Source of the DNA: Actinomycetes bacterium
GTDB lineage: Bacteria; Actinomycetota; Thermoleophilia; Solirubrobacterales; 70-9
Assembly (NCBI GenBank): GCA_023434465.1
Contig: JAEYSQ010000256.1
Coordinates: 1-15,043 of the forward strand
Reading direction: 5' to 3'
DNA length: 15,043 nucleotides
Shown here in pieces: positions 6,851 to 13,871 of this stretch. Both the position numbers and the translations under genes were made by a program. The first letter of the stretch is position 1, and each line of letters opens with the position of its first letter. The notes under the pieces are model-generated. The model searched no databases and was not told the DNA's origin. It was given only the letters and a program-made list of their open reading frames with translations.

Positions 6851-9800
6851 CCCGAACCCAGGGGGAAGCGTTGCCGATCGGGTCCAGCACACGAACCCAG
6901 GACAACTTCTTCTTCGATTTGATCGTGAGCTTCGCCGACCATTTCCGGCTGCGGGCCCTGACTGGGACCGCGGCGGACTTCGGCTTCTTCTTCGCGGTCG
7001 AATACTCGAGCGTGGCCGGCCTGCCCAGTCCGCGGTTGAAGTTGGTGCGCAGAACCCAGTTGCGAGGCTTGCCCTTCCTTGTTTTGCCCTTCGCCCTGGC
7101 TCTGGGCTTGCCGGTCAACTTCGGGGCGACGGTGTCTACCGTCCACTGGACGCTCACCGACTGACCGACAGTCTCGTTCCTCTGCACGATGACGAGAGTC
7201 TGAGGTCCCTGTCGAAGGTTGTCTGCGGACCAGACCCCGTTGCAGGGCTGCCAGGAGCTGTCGTTCAGGCTGCATTCCGGCGTACCGACGGGCCCGGCCG
7301 TGAACCGCACCTCGGCGCTGGTCGAGCGAACGGTTCCGCTGGGAGCGCTGGTGATCACCGGCGTCGACGGCGGACCTGCCCAGACGGTCACATTGCCGCG
7401 GGCTGCCGGACCGGTGTTTGCGGCGTCATCGATCTGACGGACGTCGAAGCTGTGTTTGCCCGGACCGGGAAAAGTCGCGACCCAGAGTGAGGCGCAGCTG
7501 GCCCACGATCCTTCGTTGATCCGACACTCGAAGGAGCCACCCGGTTCCCCGGAAAAACTGATCTGGCGCTGCGGGTTTGCGTTGAGATCCAGTGTCAGGG
7601 GGCTGATGGTCGGCGCGGCTGGCGGGGTGGTGTCGACCGTCCAGCTGTGGCTTGACTCCGGGCCCGTGTTGCCGAAACCGTCGGTCTGTCTCACCTTGAA
7701 CTGATGGTTTCCGTCATTCAGGCCACTGATTTCATGCGGCGAGCTGCAGGCAGCGAAGCCACCTTCATCCACTGCGCATTCGAAGCTGCTGCCACTTTCC
7801 CCGGTGAATGAGAAGGAAGCATCCGCCGAGTTGGTCAGAACCGGCGCGGCAACGGTCAACTCCGGTTCGGCCGGCGGGGTGCCGTCGACCGTCCAGCTGC
7901 GCGTCGAAGCGGCTCCTGAGTTGCCGGCTTCATCGACCTGGCGGATACGCAGGGTGTGCTCGCCGTCTTCGAGTCCGGTCAGTTCCCTCGGGCTCGAACA
8001 GAAGAAGAAGCTGGCATCGTCGAGTGCGCATTCGAAGTGGCCGCCGGGCTCGCCGCTGAACGCGACGGTCGCGTCGCGGCTGGTGGTCTCGGCGGGAGGT
8101 CCGGACTCGATCACCGGTGCGGCCGGGGCGGTCGTGTCGACCGTCCAGGTGAATGAGGCGGACGGACCCTGGTTCTCAAGTGCGTCCTTCTGCCGGACCG
8201 ACAGGGTGTGGGTGCCCTCCAGCAGCCCGGAAAGGTTCCGGGGGCTGGTGCAGTTGTTGATCTGGGTTCCGCCGGGTCCGGTCAGGGTGCAGCTGAAGGT
8301 GCCGCCGGGCTCGCCGCTGAAATGGATCTCGGCGCTGGTCTCATTGGTCGGTGAGGTCGGTCCTTCGCCAAAGACCGGGGCTTCGGGTGCGGTCCGGTCA
8401 AGCGTCCAATGGTAAGTAGCCGAATCACCGGGGGTTCCGAGGACGTTCTTCTGCCGGACCGAAAAGCTGTGCACCCCGTCGCTGGCGACAGGCACAAGCC
8501 TGGGTGAGGTGCAGGGCGTGAAAGCGGCTCCATCCACCGAACACTCGAGGACGGCTTCGGTGCCGCTGAAGAAGAAGTTCGCATTTGAGTTGTTGCTGTT
8601 GACCGGGGGTCCGTCGATGATCGTCGGAGCGCCCGGTGCCGAGGTGTCGACGTGCCAGTTGTAGATCGCAGCCGGACCGGTTGCGAGGCTGGATTTCAGT
8701 CTGACTCTGAACTGATGGTCACCGCTACCCAGCGAAGAAAGCGAATGGGGACTGGTGCAGGCGGTAAAGGCAGCTCCATCCAGCGAGCACTCGTAGCTCA
8801 ATCCGGATTCGACTCCGGTAAAGGTGAAGCTGGCCGCGGTCGAAGCCGTGTTCTCCGACGGTTTGCCGATGATCTGCGGGGCAGGGATCGCATCCGGGTC
8901 GTAGTTGACCTCGGTGATCCGCGAAGCCGAGAGGTTGCCGTTGGCGTCCATCGCCCGACTCTCGATGTAGGTGATACCCGGGGTCGAGACGGCAACCGAG
9001 AAGGACTTCTGGTTCAGGTAGCCGTAAGTCTGGTTGTCGATGACCGAGCCGGTCAGGGTGCCGAGCTGGGTCGTCCAGGCGCTGGTGGTGCCGCCCACAT
9101 GGGTCCGGTACTGGACGCCCTTGATCCCGGCCGCGTCGGACCAGGTCAGGTTCACGGTGGTGGGCAGAAAGCTGGTTCCTGACTGGAGCGGTGCCGGACT
9201 CTTGCTAACCGTGCTGTTCGGCATGGTCGAATCCGTGAACTGGTAACCGGATTCCCACGCAGCCTGCGCCATCTTGCGTTGGCCGCTGGTGCTGGGGTGG
9301 AAGTGGTCGATCGTGCTGATGTCGTCGTCGACGAACTGCCATTCGTTCCTGGGCAGGTAGTTGTCGGTTCGGGCAGGATCGATGAACGGGTTCGACCGGT
9401 TTGCCGAGAAGACGAAGGTCGCGTAACGGTCGAAGCGGCAGCGCAGCCGGGCTTCGCATTCCTCGGCGAGCACCCGGTTGAACTCGAGGTTTCGCTGCCG
9501 GACGAGATCGCGGCGGGCAAGATCGCCCTCGGACATGCTGGTCGGGTTGTTGACCAGCGACTCGCAGGGGATCAGCGAAAGGGTGTCCCAAAACACTCGC
9601 GCGGTCCCAGCTCGACTTGAGGGTTGCGAGTTCGGCGGGTTCGGGGCGCCACGTAGGAACCAGAGGTTGTAGATGTCCGGCACGCTCTGGACCTGAATCA
9701 GTGCATTGGGAGCACGGCTCTGCAAGTTGTTGAGGGTGTTTATGAAACTGGTCCGATACTGAGCGACCGTCGTCATTTCGTTGACCGAGCCCTTGCAGAG

Positions 9801-10202
9801 GTTGTTGCCTCCGAGTTGGACGGTGATCAGTTCGGTGTCGGACTCGACGCTGTTGGCCTGGTTGGGGCCGTCGTTCATGTCCTCGCCGTTGCCGGCCTTG
9901 TTGCGGTTCTTGCCGCTGATCCCCGAGTTCAGCGCAAGGATGCGCTGGTAGAGGCTGTTGACCGACGAGTTGGTGCCCGTCGACCATGAGTTCTGAGGCT
10001 GCTCCGAGGCGGGGATGCCCTGAGTCCCGGTCGCCACCGACATCGAGTCGCCGAGCACCGCGATCGAGTTCGGCATCCCGGAATCGGCTGGCGTCGGGGC
10101 CGGTGCTGCGGCCCGGGTCTGAGCGGCACCGAAGCAGGCGAGCAGGGCAAACAACACCCCGATGGCGGCTGCGCGGCAGATGACTGGCTCCCTACGGGTC
10201 AA
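6843..10202 (-). CDS. Secreted SGNH/GDSL hydrolase with seven Ig-like repeats
   Basis: The protein is 1119 aa from a TTG start at 10202-10200, chosen because a strong purine-rich ribosome site (GAGGGAGAGGGAG) lies just upstream, a signal peptide follows directly (hydrophobic core about 11-27, likely cleavage near AAQTRA-A), and no in-frame ATG or GTG lies nearby. Residues about 44-320 form an SGNH hydrolase: block I VLGDSMS with Ser53, block III GGNN (131-134), and block V DHFHPS with Asp299 and His302. Such enzymes cleave carboxyl esters. Residues about 345-437 form an Ig/FN3-like domain without cysteines. Seven Ig-like repeats of about 84 residues follow (440-1027), then a Lys/Arg-rich tail (about 1030-1119). 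No LPXTG motif or C-terminal membrane anchor is visible, so the tail may hold it to anionic wall polymers. The substrate is unknown: a surface lipid, acetylated glycan or polymer ester are all possible. Confidence 0.9.
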   Translation of the reverse strand: MTRREPVICRAAAIGVLFALLACFGAAQTRAAAPAPTPADSGMPNSIAVLGDSMSVATGTQGIPASEQPQNSWSTGTNSSVNSLYQRILALNSGISGKNRNKAGNGEDMNDGPNQANSVESDTELITVQLGGNNLCKGSVNEMTTVAQYRTSFINTLNNLQSRAPNALIQVQSVPDIYNLWFLRGAPNPPNSQPSSRAGTARVFWDTLSLIPCESLVNNPTSMSEGDLARRDLVRQRNLEFNRVLAEECEARLRCRFDRYATFVFSANRSNPFIDPARTDNYLPRNEWQFVDDDISTIDHFHPSTSGQRKMAQAAWESGYQFTDSTMPNSTVSKSPAPLQSGTSFLPTTVNLTWSDAAGIKGVQYRTHVGGTTSAWTTQLGTLTGSVIDNQTYGYLNQKSFSVAVSTPGITYIESRAMDANGNLSASRITEVNYDPDAIPAPQIIGKPSENTASTAASFTFTGVESGLSYECSLDGAAFTACTSPHSLSSLGSGDHQFRVRLKSSLATGPAAIYNWHVDTSAPGAPTIIDGPPVNSNNSNANFFFSGTEAVLECSVDGAAFTPCTSPRLVPVASDGVHSFSVRQKNVLGTPGDSATYHWTLDRTAPEAPVFGEGPTSPTNETSAEIHFSGEPGGTFSCTLTGPGGTQINNCTSPRNLSGLLEGTHTLSVRQKDALENQGPSASFTWTVDTTAPAAPVIESGPPAETTSRDATVAFSGEPGGHFECALDDASFFFCSSPRELTGLEDGEHTLRIRQVDEAGNSGAASTRSWTVDGTPPAEPELTVAAPVLTNSADASFSFTGESGSSFECAVDEGGFAACSSPHEISGLNDGNHQFKVRQTDGFGNTGPESSHSWTVDTTPPAAPTISPLTLDLNANPQRQISFSGEPGGSFECRINEGSWASCASLWVATFPGPGKHSFDVRQIDDAANTGPAARGNVTVWAGPPSTPVITSAPSGTVRSTSAEVRFTAGPVGTPECSLNDSSWQPCNGVWSADNLRQGPQTLVIVQRNETVGQSVSVQWTVDTVAPKLTGKPRARAKGKTRKGKPRNWVLRTNFNRGLGRPATLEYSTAKKKPKSAAVPVRARSRKWSAKLTIKSKKKLSWVRVLDPIGNASPWVRVR
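7122..8885 (-). repeat. Seven tandem Ig-like protein repeats (in the SGNH hydrolase)
   Basis: Each unit begins with a Pro-rich hinge (xAPxI), contains FSFTGE-type and FECSLDGxxFxxCxSP strands, then LxDGxHxFxVRQxDxxGN, and ends with WTVDTTAP before the next hinge. The first cysteines fall at residues 472, 554, 638, 725, 809, 893 and 977, a pitch of 82-87. The partner cysteine is 10 residues later in six units (C-x9-C) and 13 later in the third (C-x12-C). The sixth unit has a degenerate end (VTVWAGPP). The repeats are clear in protein but diverged in DNA, which argues against recent expansion. Confidence 0.88.
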
Positions 10203-10204
10203 AG

Positions 10205-10217
10205 CTCCCTCTCCCTC
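10205..10217 (-). promoter_or_regulatory. Strong ribosome binding site that fixes the TTG start of the SGNH gene
   Basis: Read on the minus strand, the bases before TTG are GAGGGAGAGGGAGCT. Two overlapping AGGGAG-like sites put one copy about 9 bases and one 2 bases from the start codon. This supports the TTG at 10202-10200 over any internal start, which would lose the signal peptide. Confidence 0.6.
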
Positions 10218-10229
10218 TTCATCATGGGT

Positions 10230-10246
10230 CCACCGCTCCCCGGTGG
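10230..10246 (-). promoter_or_regulatory. Hairpin in the 5' leader of the SGNH gene
   Basis: CCACCG-ctccc-CGGTGG (plus-strand reading) is a perfect 6-bp stem with a 5-base loop. It lies between the predicted promoter (10257-10286) and the ribosome binding site of the minus-strand gene. It could stabilise the mRNA or be a protein-binding site. No known riboswitch was recognised. Confidence 0.35.
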
Positions 10247-10256
10247 TCCAGGAGAG

Positions 10257-10286
10257 AACCTATCTGCATTTTCCCTGCCAGTCCAA
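10257..10286 (-). promoter_or_regulatory. Predicted promoter of the SGNH hydrolase gene
   Basis: On the minus strand TTGGAC (10286-10281) is followed after 18 bases by TAGGTT (10262-10257), which fits the actinobacterial TANNNT -10. Transcription would begin about 50 bases before the TTG start, leaving a leader with the hairpin and SD. It lies in the 183-base divergent region 10203-10385 shared with the dismutase gene. Confidence 0.4.
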
Positions 10287-10335
10287 TCGCTCTCGAAAAG
10301 GAGACAAGCGGGGGCCGGGAGCGTCAGGTCGTTAG

Positions 10336-10358
10336 GGTTCGGGTACCTGTCACGAACC
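10336..10358 (+). promoter_or_regulatory. Inverted repeat upstream of the superoxide dismutase gene
   Basis: GGTTCG (10336-10341) and CGAACC (10353-10358) form a 6-bp inverted repeat around an 11-base centre that includes GGTACC. It lies 28-50 bases before the sod ATG, so it is either in the promoter or in the mRNA leader. No convincing -35/-10 pair was found for sod. The site is a candidate operator with weak support. Confidence 0.25.
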
Positions 10359-10372
10359 TCAAATAACCAGTC

Positions 10373-10378
10373 AAGGAG
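10373..10378 (+). promoter_or_regulatory. Ribosome binding site of the dismutase gene
   Basis: AAGGAG lies 7 bases before ATG 10386. It decides the start: the frame is open further upstream, but only this ATG gives a canonical dismutase N-terminus. Confidence 0.8.
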
Positions 10379-10385
10379 TCCCCTG

Positions 10386-10985
10386 ATGGCATACGAAGTT
10401 CCCGATCTTCCCTACGCGTACGACGCGCTCGAGCCGCACATCGACGAGGCAACCATGAAGGTGCATCACGACAAGCACCATCAGGCCTACGTCGACAAGG
10501 CCAACGCCGCCCTCGAAGGCACCGAGTGGGCCGACAAGCCGATCGAGGAAGTGATCGCCAACCTCTCCTCGCTGCCCGCCGACAAGCAGGGCCCGGTCCG
10601 CAACAACGGTGGTGGCCACTACAACCATTCGCTTTTCTGGGAGATGCTCTCGCCCGACGGTGGTGGCGCCCCCTCCGGCGATCTCGCCGCCGCGATCGAC
10701 TCCGCCTTCGGTTCGTTCGACGAATTCAAGGAGCAGTTCAAGGCCGGCGGTATCGGCCAGTTCGGCTCCGGCTGGGTTTGGCTGGTCAAGGACGGCGACG
10801 GCGTCGCGATCGTCTCGACCGCGAACCAGGACTCACCGCTGACCGACGGCAAGACCCCGCTGCTGGGTGCCGACGTCTGGGAGCACGCCTACTACCTCAA
10901 GTACCAGAACAAGCGCCCCGATTACCTGGACGCGTTCTGGAACGTGGTCAACTGGGACTACGTAGCGGAACGCTTCGCCGCCTGA
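10386..10985 (+). CDS. sodA: Superoxide dismutase, Mn type
   Basis: The protein is 199 aa, the normal length for the Fe/Mn dismutase family. It converts superoxide to oxygen and hydrogen peroxide and, lacking a signal peptide, should be cytosolic. The N-terminus MAYEVPDLPYAYDALEPHID is canonical. Metal ligands by alignment are His27, His81 (HYNHSLFW), Asp163 and His167 (DVWEHAYYLKYQNKRPDYL). Second-sphere residues Tyr35 and His31 are present. Metal type is read from the outer sphere: GGGH at 75-78 and Gln148 in ANQDSPL match the Mn form, whereas Fe forms carry the Gln at the other position; cambialistic activity cannot be excluded. The start is set by AAGGAG seven bases before the ATG. A strong hairpin follows the stop codon, so it is probably transcribed alone. 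Confidence 0.96.
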   Translation: MAYEVPDLPYAYDALEPHIDEATMKVHHDKHHQAYVDKANAALEGTEWADKPIEEVIANLSSLPADKQGPVRNNGGGHYNHSLFWEMLSPDGGGAPSGDLAAAIDSAFGSFDEFKEQFKAGGIGQFGSGWVWLVKDGDGVAIVSTANQDSPLTDGKTPLLGADVWEHAYYLKYQNKRPDYLDAFWNVVNWDYVAERFAA

Positions 10986-11001
10986 TTCTGACCAGCGGAG
11001 C

Positions 11002-11036
11002 CCGCCCGTCCACTATTTGATTTAGTGGGCGGGCGG
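11002..11036 (+). terminator. GC-rich hairpin after the dismutase gene, probable terminator
   Basis: A 14-bp stem (11002-11015 with 11023-11036, one G-T pair) encloses a 7-base loop, TTTGATT. It begins 16 bases after the sod stop. No T-run follows, which is common for high-GC actinobacterial terminators but lowers certainty. Confidence 0.65.
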
Positions 11037-11049
11037 CCTCCCCTGGGAC

Positions 11050-11066
11050 GCGGAGTGAAGCTCCGC
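11050..11066 (+). terminator. Second hairpin between sod and the lipoprotein gene
   Basis: GCGGAG-tgaag-CTCCGC is a perfect 6-bp stem with a 5-base loop, followed a few bases later by GTTTTCTCTG. It could be a backup terminator for sod. It also sits in the -35 area of the next gene, so an operator is possible. Confidence 0.35.
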
Positions 11067-11082
11067 CGACCAGTTTTCTCTG

Positions 11083-11108
11083 TAGCCTGACCGGTCAATG
11101 ACCGGTCA
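11083..11108 (+). promoter_or_regulatory. Leaderless-type promoter with two tandem palindromic decamers over the start codon
   Basis: TAGCCT (11083-11088, fitting TANNNT) ends 9 bases before ATG 11098, and no SD is present, the pattern of a leaderless transcript. The perfect palindrome TGACCGGTCA occurs at 11088-11097 and again at 11099-11108, with the single base 11098 between them. That base is the A of the ATG. The 11-base pitch places both copies on one face of the helix. A dimeric repressor here would cover the -10, start point and start codon. Confidence 0.5.
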
Positions 11109-12126
11109 CCTTCCCAGGCACGACGCAAGGCCCGTTTCCGCGAAGCAGCTGTTTCTGCTCGCGCTGATCGCGCTCGTCACCCTCGGCCTTTTGGTTTCCG
11201 GTTGTGGCGGTGACGATTCGTCCGGCGACGAGGTTGCCCGCAGCGCTCCCTCGGCCAACGATTTCCCCTCGGCCGAAGGCACCACGATCGAACAGCTGCT
11301 GAACGACCAGACGCCGAGCGACGTGGTCGTCTCTCCGGCCGCAATGGTCTTCGAGCAGGGCAAGAACCGCTATCCGTTCGGGATCTTCAATCTCGACCGC
11401 AGCCAGGTCGAGGACGCCGACGTCGCGCTCTACTTCGCCAAGTCGCCCCAGGCTCCGGTCGAGGGTCCCTTCCCTTCCGAAGTGGTCTCGCTCGAAACAA
11501 AGCCGGCCTACCGTTCCAAGGGAGCCGCGGCCGAAGGTGAGGCGAGCAGCTTCTACCTCGCCGAGGTGACCTTCAACCGCAACGGCCCCTGGCTCGGTAT
11601 GGCCATCCTGAAAACCGACGACGGCTTCGAAGCGGCGCGGATCACCCCGAGCCCGGTGGTCGGCCAGTACCCGAACGTGGCTGCGGTAGGCACGAAGGCT
11701 CCCCGGGTCAGCACGCTCACCCCCGCAGACGTCGGCGGTGACCTCTCCCGGATCGACACGCGCCAGCCCCCTTCGAGCATGCATGACGACAACTTCAAGG
11801 ATGTGGCCGGCAAGAAGCCCGTGGTGCTGGTCTTCGCGACCCCGGCCCTCTGCCAGTCACGGGTCTGCGGGCCGGTCGTGGACGCAGCCGAACAGGTCAA
11901 GGACGAGGTCGGAGACGGCGTCGTCTTCATCCACAACGAGGTCTTCAACGAGAACGACCCGAAGAAGGGCATCCAGCCGCAACTCGCCGCCTTCGGCCTG
12001 CAGACCGAACCGTGGTTCTTCCTGATCAACAAGGACGGGACGATCCAGCGGCGGATCGAGGGTGCGATCGGGGTCGACGAGCTCCGCGCCGACGTCGAAC
12101 AGCTGAAAAAGCAGAACGGCCTCTAA
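11098..12126 (+). CDS. Thioredoxin-fold (redoxin-like) lipoprotein with C-x4-C motif
   Basis: The protein is 342 aa. A hydrophobic segment (about 17-34) ends in the lipobox LVSG-C36 followed by GGDDSSG, so it should be exported and lipid-anchored to the outer face of the membrane. Residues about 75-190 form a beta-rich domain I do not recognise. A thioredoxin-like domain follows at about 195-342: VGTKAPRVS lead-in, VVLVFATPALCQSRVCGPVVD with Cys252 and Cys257, FIHNEVFNEN, a cis-Pro candidate at 305 (TEPWFFLINKDGTI), and a closing helix. The active-site spacing is C-x4-C, not the usual C-x2-C. Roles could include thiol-disulfide exchange or peroxide removal at the cell surface, in keeping with the neighbouring dismutase. 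The alternative is a non-catalytic redoxin fold. Confidence 0.82.
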   Translation: MTGHLPRHDARPVSAKQLFLLALIALVTLGLLVSGCGGDDSSGDEVARSAPSANDFPSAEGTTIEQLLNDQTPSDVVVSPAAMVFEQGKNRYPFGIFNLDRSQVEDADVALYFAKSPQAPVEGPFPSEVVSLETKPAYRSKGAAAEGEASSFYLAEVTFNRNGPWLGMAILKTDDGFEAARITPSPVVGQYPNVAAVGTKAPRVSTLTPADVGGDLSRIDTRQPPSSMHDDNFKDVAGKKPVVLVFATPALCQSRVCGPVVDAAEQVKDEVGDGVVFIHNEVFNENDPKKGIQPQLAAFGLQTEPWFFLINKDGTIQRRIEGAIGVDELRADVEQLKKQNGL

Positions 12127-12137
12127 GGGTCGTTCGC

Positions 12138-13871
12138 CTACGGCTCCAGCGGAGTCCAGGACTCGGCAGTCTCGGACGGACCGGGTGCGCTGGCCCGCCG
12201 GACGTTGTCGGCGGTACGGGCCGGTCGGGCCTCGTCCGGCAGGTGGAGCAGCTCACCGCTTGCCGCCTTCGGCGGGATCTTGCTCATCGCACGCTCGGTC
12301 ATCGCGGTGATCGTCAGGCTCGGGTTGACACCGGGGTTGGCCGGCACCGCCGAACCGTCGCAGACCATCATGTTCTCGTAACCGAAAACATGGTTGTCGA
12401 GATCGACGACGCCGGTTTTCGGGCTGTGGCCGACCACGGCACCGCCGAGGATGTGGGCGGTGGTCGGGATGTTGAACAGTGACTCGCCGAAAGAGACCTG
12501 GGGGATGCCGCCGGTTCTTTTCGCGAACCACTTGGTCGCGTCCTCGGCGGCCTGGATGAAAGTCGGATTGGGGCGATCGGGATCCTGCTCGGTCTGCAGG
12601 CGAACTCCCTTGCCGAACTTCTTCTTGACCGGTTTCAGCCGCATCGCCGAGTCGAGCGACTGCATGACCAGCAGGATCACGGTGCGCTGCGACCAGTGCC
12701 GGGGGTTGAAGAGCAGCCGCATCGAGTCGAGCGGCCGCCGGGCCATCGCCGCGAGGAACTTGATCGGCCTGGTCAGGCGGTTGCCGTCCCCGGTGTACAT
12801 GGTGAAGGTGCGGCTCATCACGTCACCGGCCTTGCCGTAGGTGACCACCTCGATGTGGGTGTCCGGGTCGGGGTAGATGCTCGACGTGATCGCCACCGAC
12901 TTGCTGAAGTCGCGGCTGTCGTCCTTGGTGGTGACCGCCTGGATCGACTCCGAGTTGGTTCGTACCACCTGGCCGATGCGGGGCGAGAGATTCGGCAGAT
13001 CGCCATTGTGGAAACAGTTGGCGAGCAGTTTGTTGGTCCCGAGCGCGCCGGCCGAGAAGATCACTCCGCCGGCGGTGATCTTCTTGCGGCGATGCCGCAG
13101 CACCGCACCCGAACGGTCGGTCACGAGCTCGTAACCGGTGGTGCCGTCACCGGTCGAGCCGTCGCGGCCGGGCAGGGGCTTTACCGAGGTGACCTCGCGG
13201 CCGGGAAAGATCTCCACCCCGAGCTTCTCGGCGAAGTAGAGGTAGTTCTTGACCAGGGTGTTCTTGGCCCCGTAACGACAACCGACCATGCAGGAGCCGC
13301 ACTTGATGCAGCCGGTCCGGTCCGGTCCCTCGCCCCCGAAGTACGGGTCGGAAACGGTCCGGCCGTGCTCGCCGAAGTAGACGCCGACCTGGGTGTTCGC
13401 GTAGGTCCCGTTGGCACCGATCTCGTCGGCGTACTCATGCAGGAGCTGGTCGGCCGGTCCCTTGTCGCGGTAGAGAGTGACGCCGAGCATCCGTTCGGCG
13501 GTCACGTAGTGAGGCCCGAGTTCCACCTCCCAGTCGGCCAGCCCGTCCCACTGGGAGTCGGTGTAGAAGGCGGGGCGGGGACGGTAGAGGGTGTTGGCAT
13601 AGCCGAGGCTGCCGCCGCCGACGCCACAACCGGAGACCACGTTGACATCCTTGAACATCGACAACCGCATGATTCCCCGGAGTCCGAGCTTCGGCAACCA
13701 GAAGTAACGCCTGAGGTTCCACGCCGTCTTCGCGAAGTCCTTGTCCTCGAAGCGACGGCCGACTTCGATCACCGCCACCTTGTAGCCCTTCTCGGCCAGC
13801 CGCAGGGCGGAAACGCTCCCGCCGAAACCGGATCCGATGATCACCCAGTCGTAGTCGTGATCCATGCTCAT
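12138..13871 (-). CDS. GMC-family FAD oxidoreductase, cholesterol-oxidase-like
   Basis: The protein is 577 aa from ATG 13871. An ATG two codons later (13865) is 7 bases after TAGAAT and could be a leaderless start. No signal peptide is present. The N-terminal dinucleotide fold is VIIGSGFGGSVSALRLAEKG (Gly13-x-Gly15-x2-Gly18), followed by SGCGVGGGSLGYANTL, typical of FAD binding in this family. A cysteine cluster, C188-x2-C191-x2-C194-x3-C198 with GAKNTLVKNYL after it, is shared with mycobacterial/actinobacterial cholesterol-oxidase-like GMC proteins. The C-terminal domain has TTAHILGG (His473) and NPGVNPSLTITAM (Asn516), the catalytic His/Asn pair. Such enzymes oxidise an alcohol, often a sterol 3-hydroxyl, passing electrons to oxygen or a carrier. 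The substrate here is unproven. It converges on the lipoprotein gene with an 11-base gap. Confidence 0.9.
   Translation of the reverse strand: MSMDHDYDWVIIGSGFGGSVSALRLAEKGYKVAVIEVGRRFEDKDFAKTAWNLRRYFWLPKLGLRGIMRLSMFKDVNVVSGCGVGGGSLGYANTLYRPRPAFYTDSQWDGLADWEVELGPHYVTAERMLGVTLYRDKGPADQLLHEYADEIGANGTYANTQVGVYFGEHGRTVSDPYFGGEGPDRTGCIKCGSCMVGCRYGAKNTLVKNYLYFAEKLGVEIFPGREVTSVKPLPGRDGSTGDGTTGYELVTDRSGAVLRHRRKKITAGGVIFSAGALGTNKLLANCFHNGDLPNLSPRIGQVVRTNSESIQAVTTKDDSRDFSKSVAITSSIYPDPDTHIEVVTYGKAGDVMSRTFTMYTGDGNRLTRPIKFLAAMARRPLDSMRLLFNPRHWSQRTVILLVMQSLDSAMRLKPVKKKFGKGVRLQTEQDPDRPNPTFIQAAEDATKWFAKRTGGIPQVSFGESLFNIPTTAHILGGAVVGHSPKTGVVDLDNHVFGYENMMVCDGSAVPANPGVNPSLTITAMTERAMSKIPPKAASGELLHLPDEARPARTADNVRRASAPGPSETAESWTPLEP

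Noticed and set aside
7122..8885. Regular repeats that might be a CRISPR array or other DNA repeat
   Set aside because: The periodicity of about 250 bases is in protein sequence only. The DNA copies are diverged and lie inside one reading frame of Ig-like domains.
10204..10230. Tiny minus-strand frame (ATG ATG AAG ... CTT TGA) overlapping the SGNH start, as a leader peptide
   Set aside because: It has eight codons, is made of the ribosome-site purines themselves, and has no ribosome site of its own. It is most likely incidental.
12626..12635. Another TGACCGGTTT decamer
   Set aside because: It lies deep inside the GMC coding sequence, where ACCGGT-type strings are common by composition, so it is not counted as a regulatory site.
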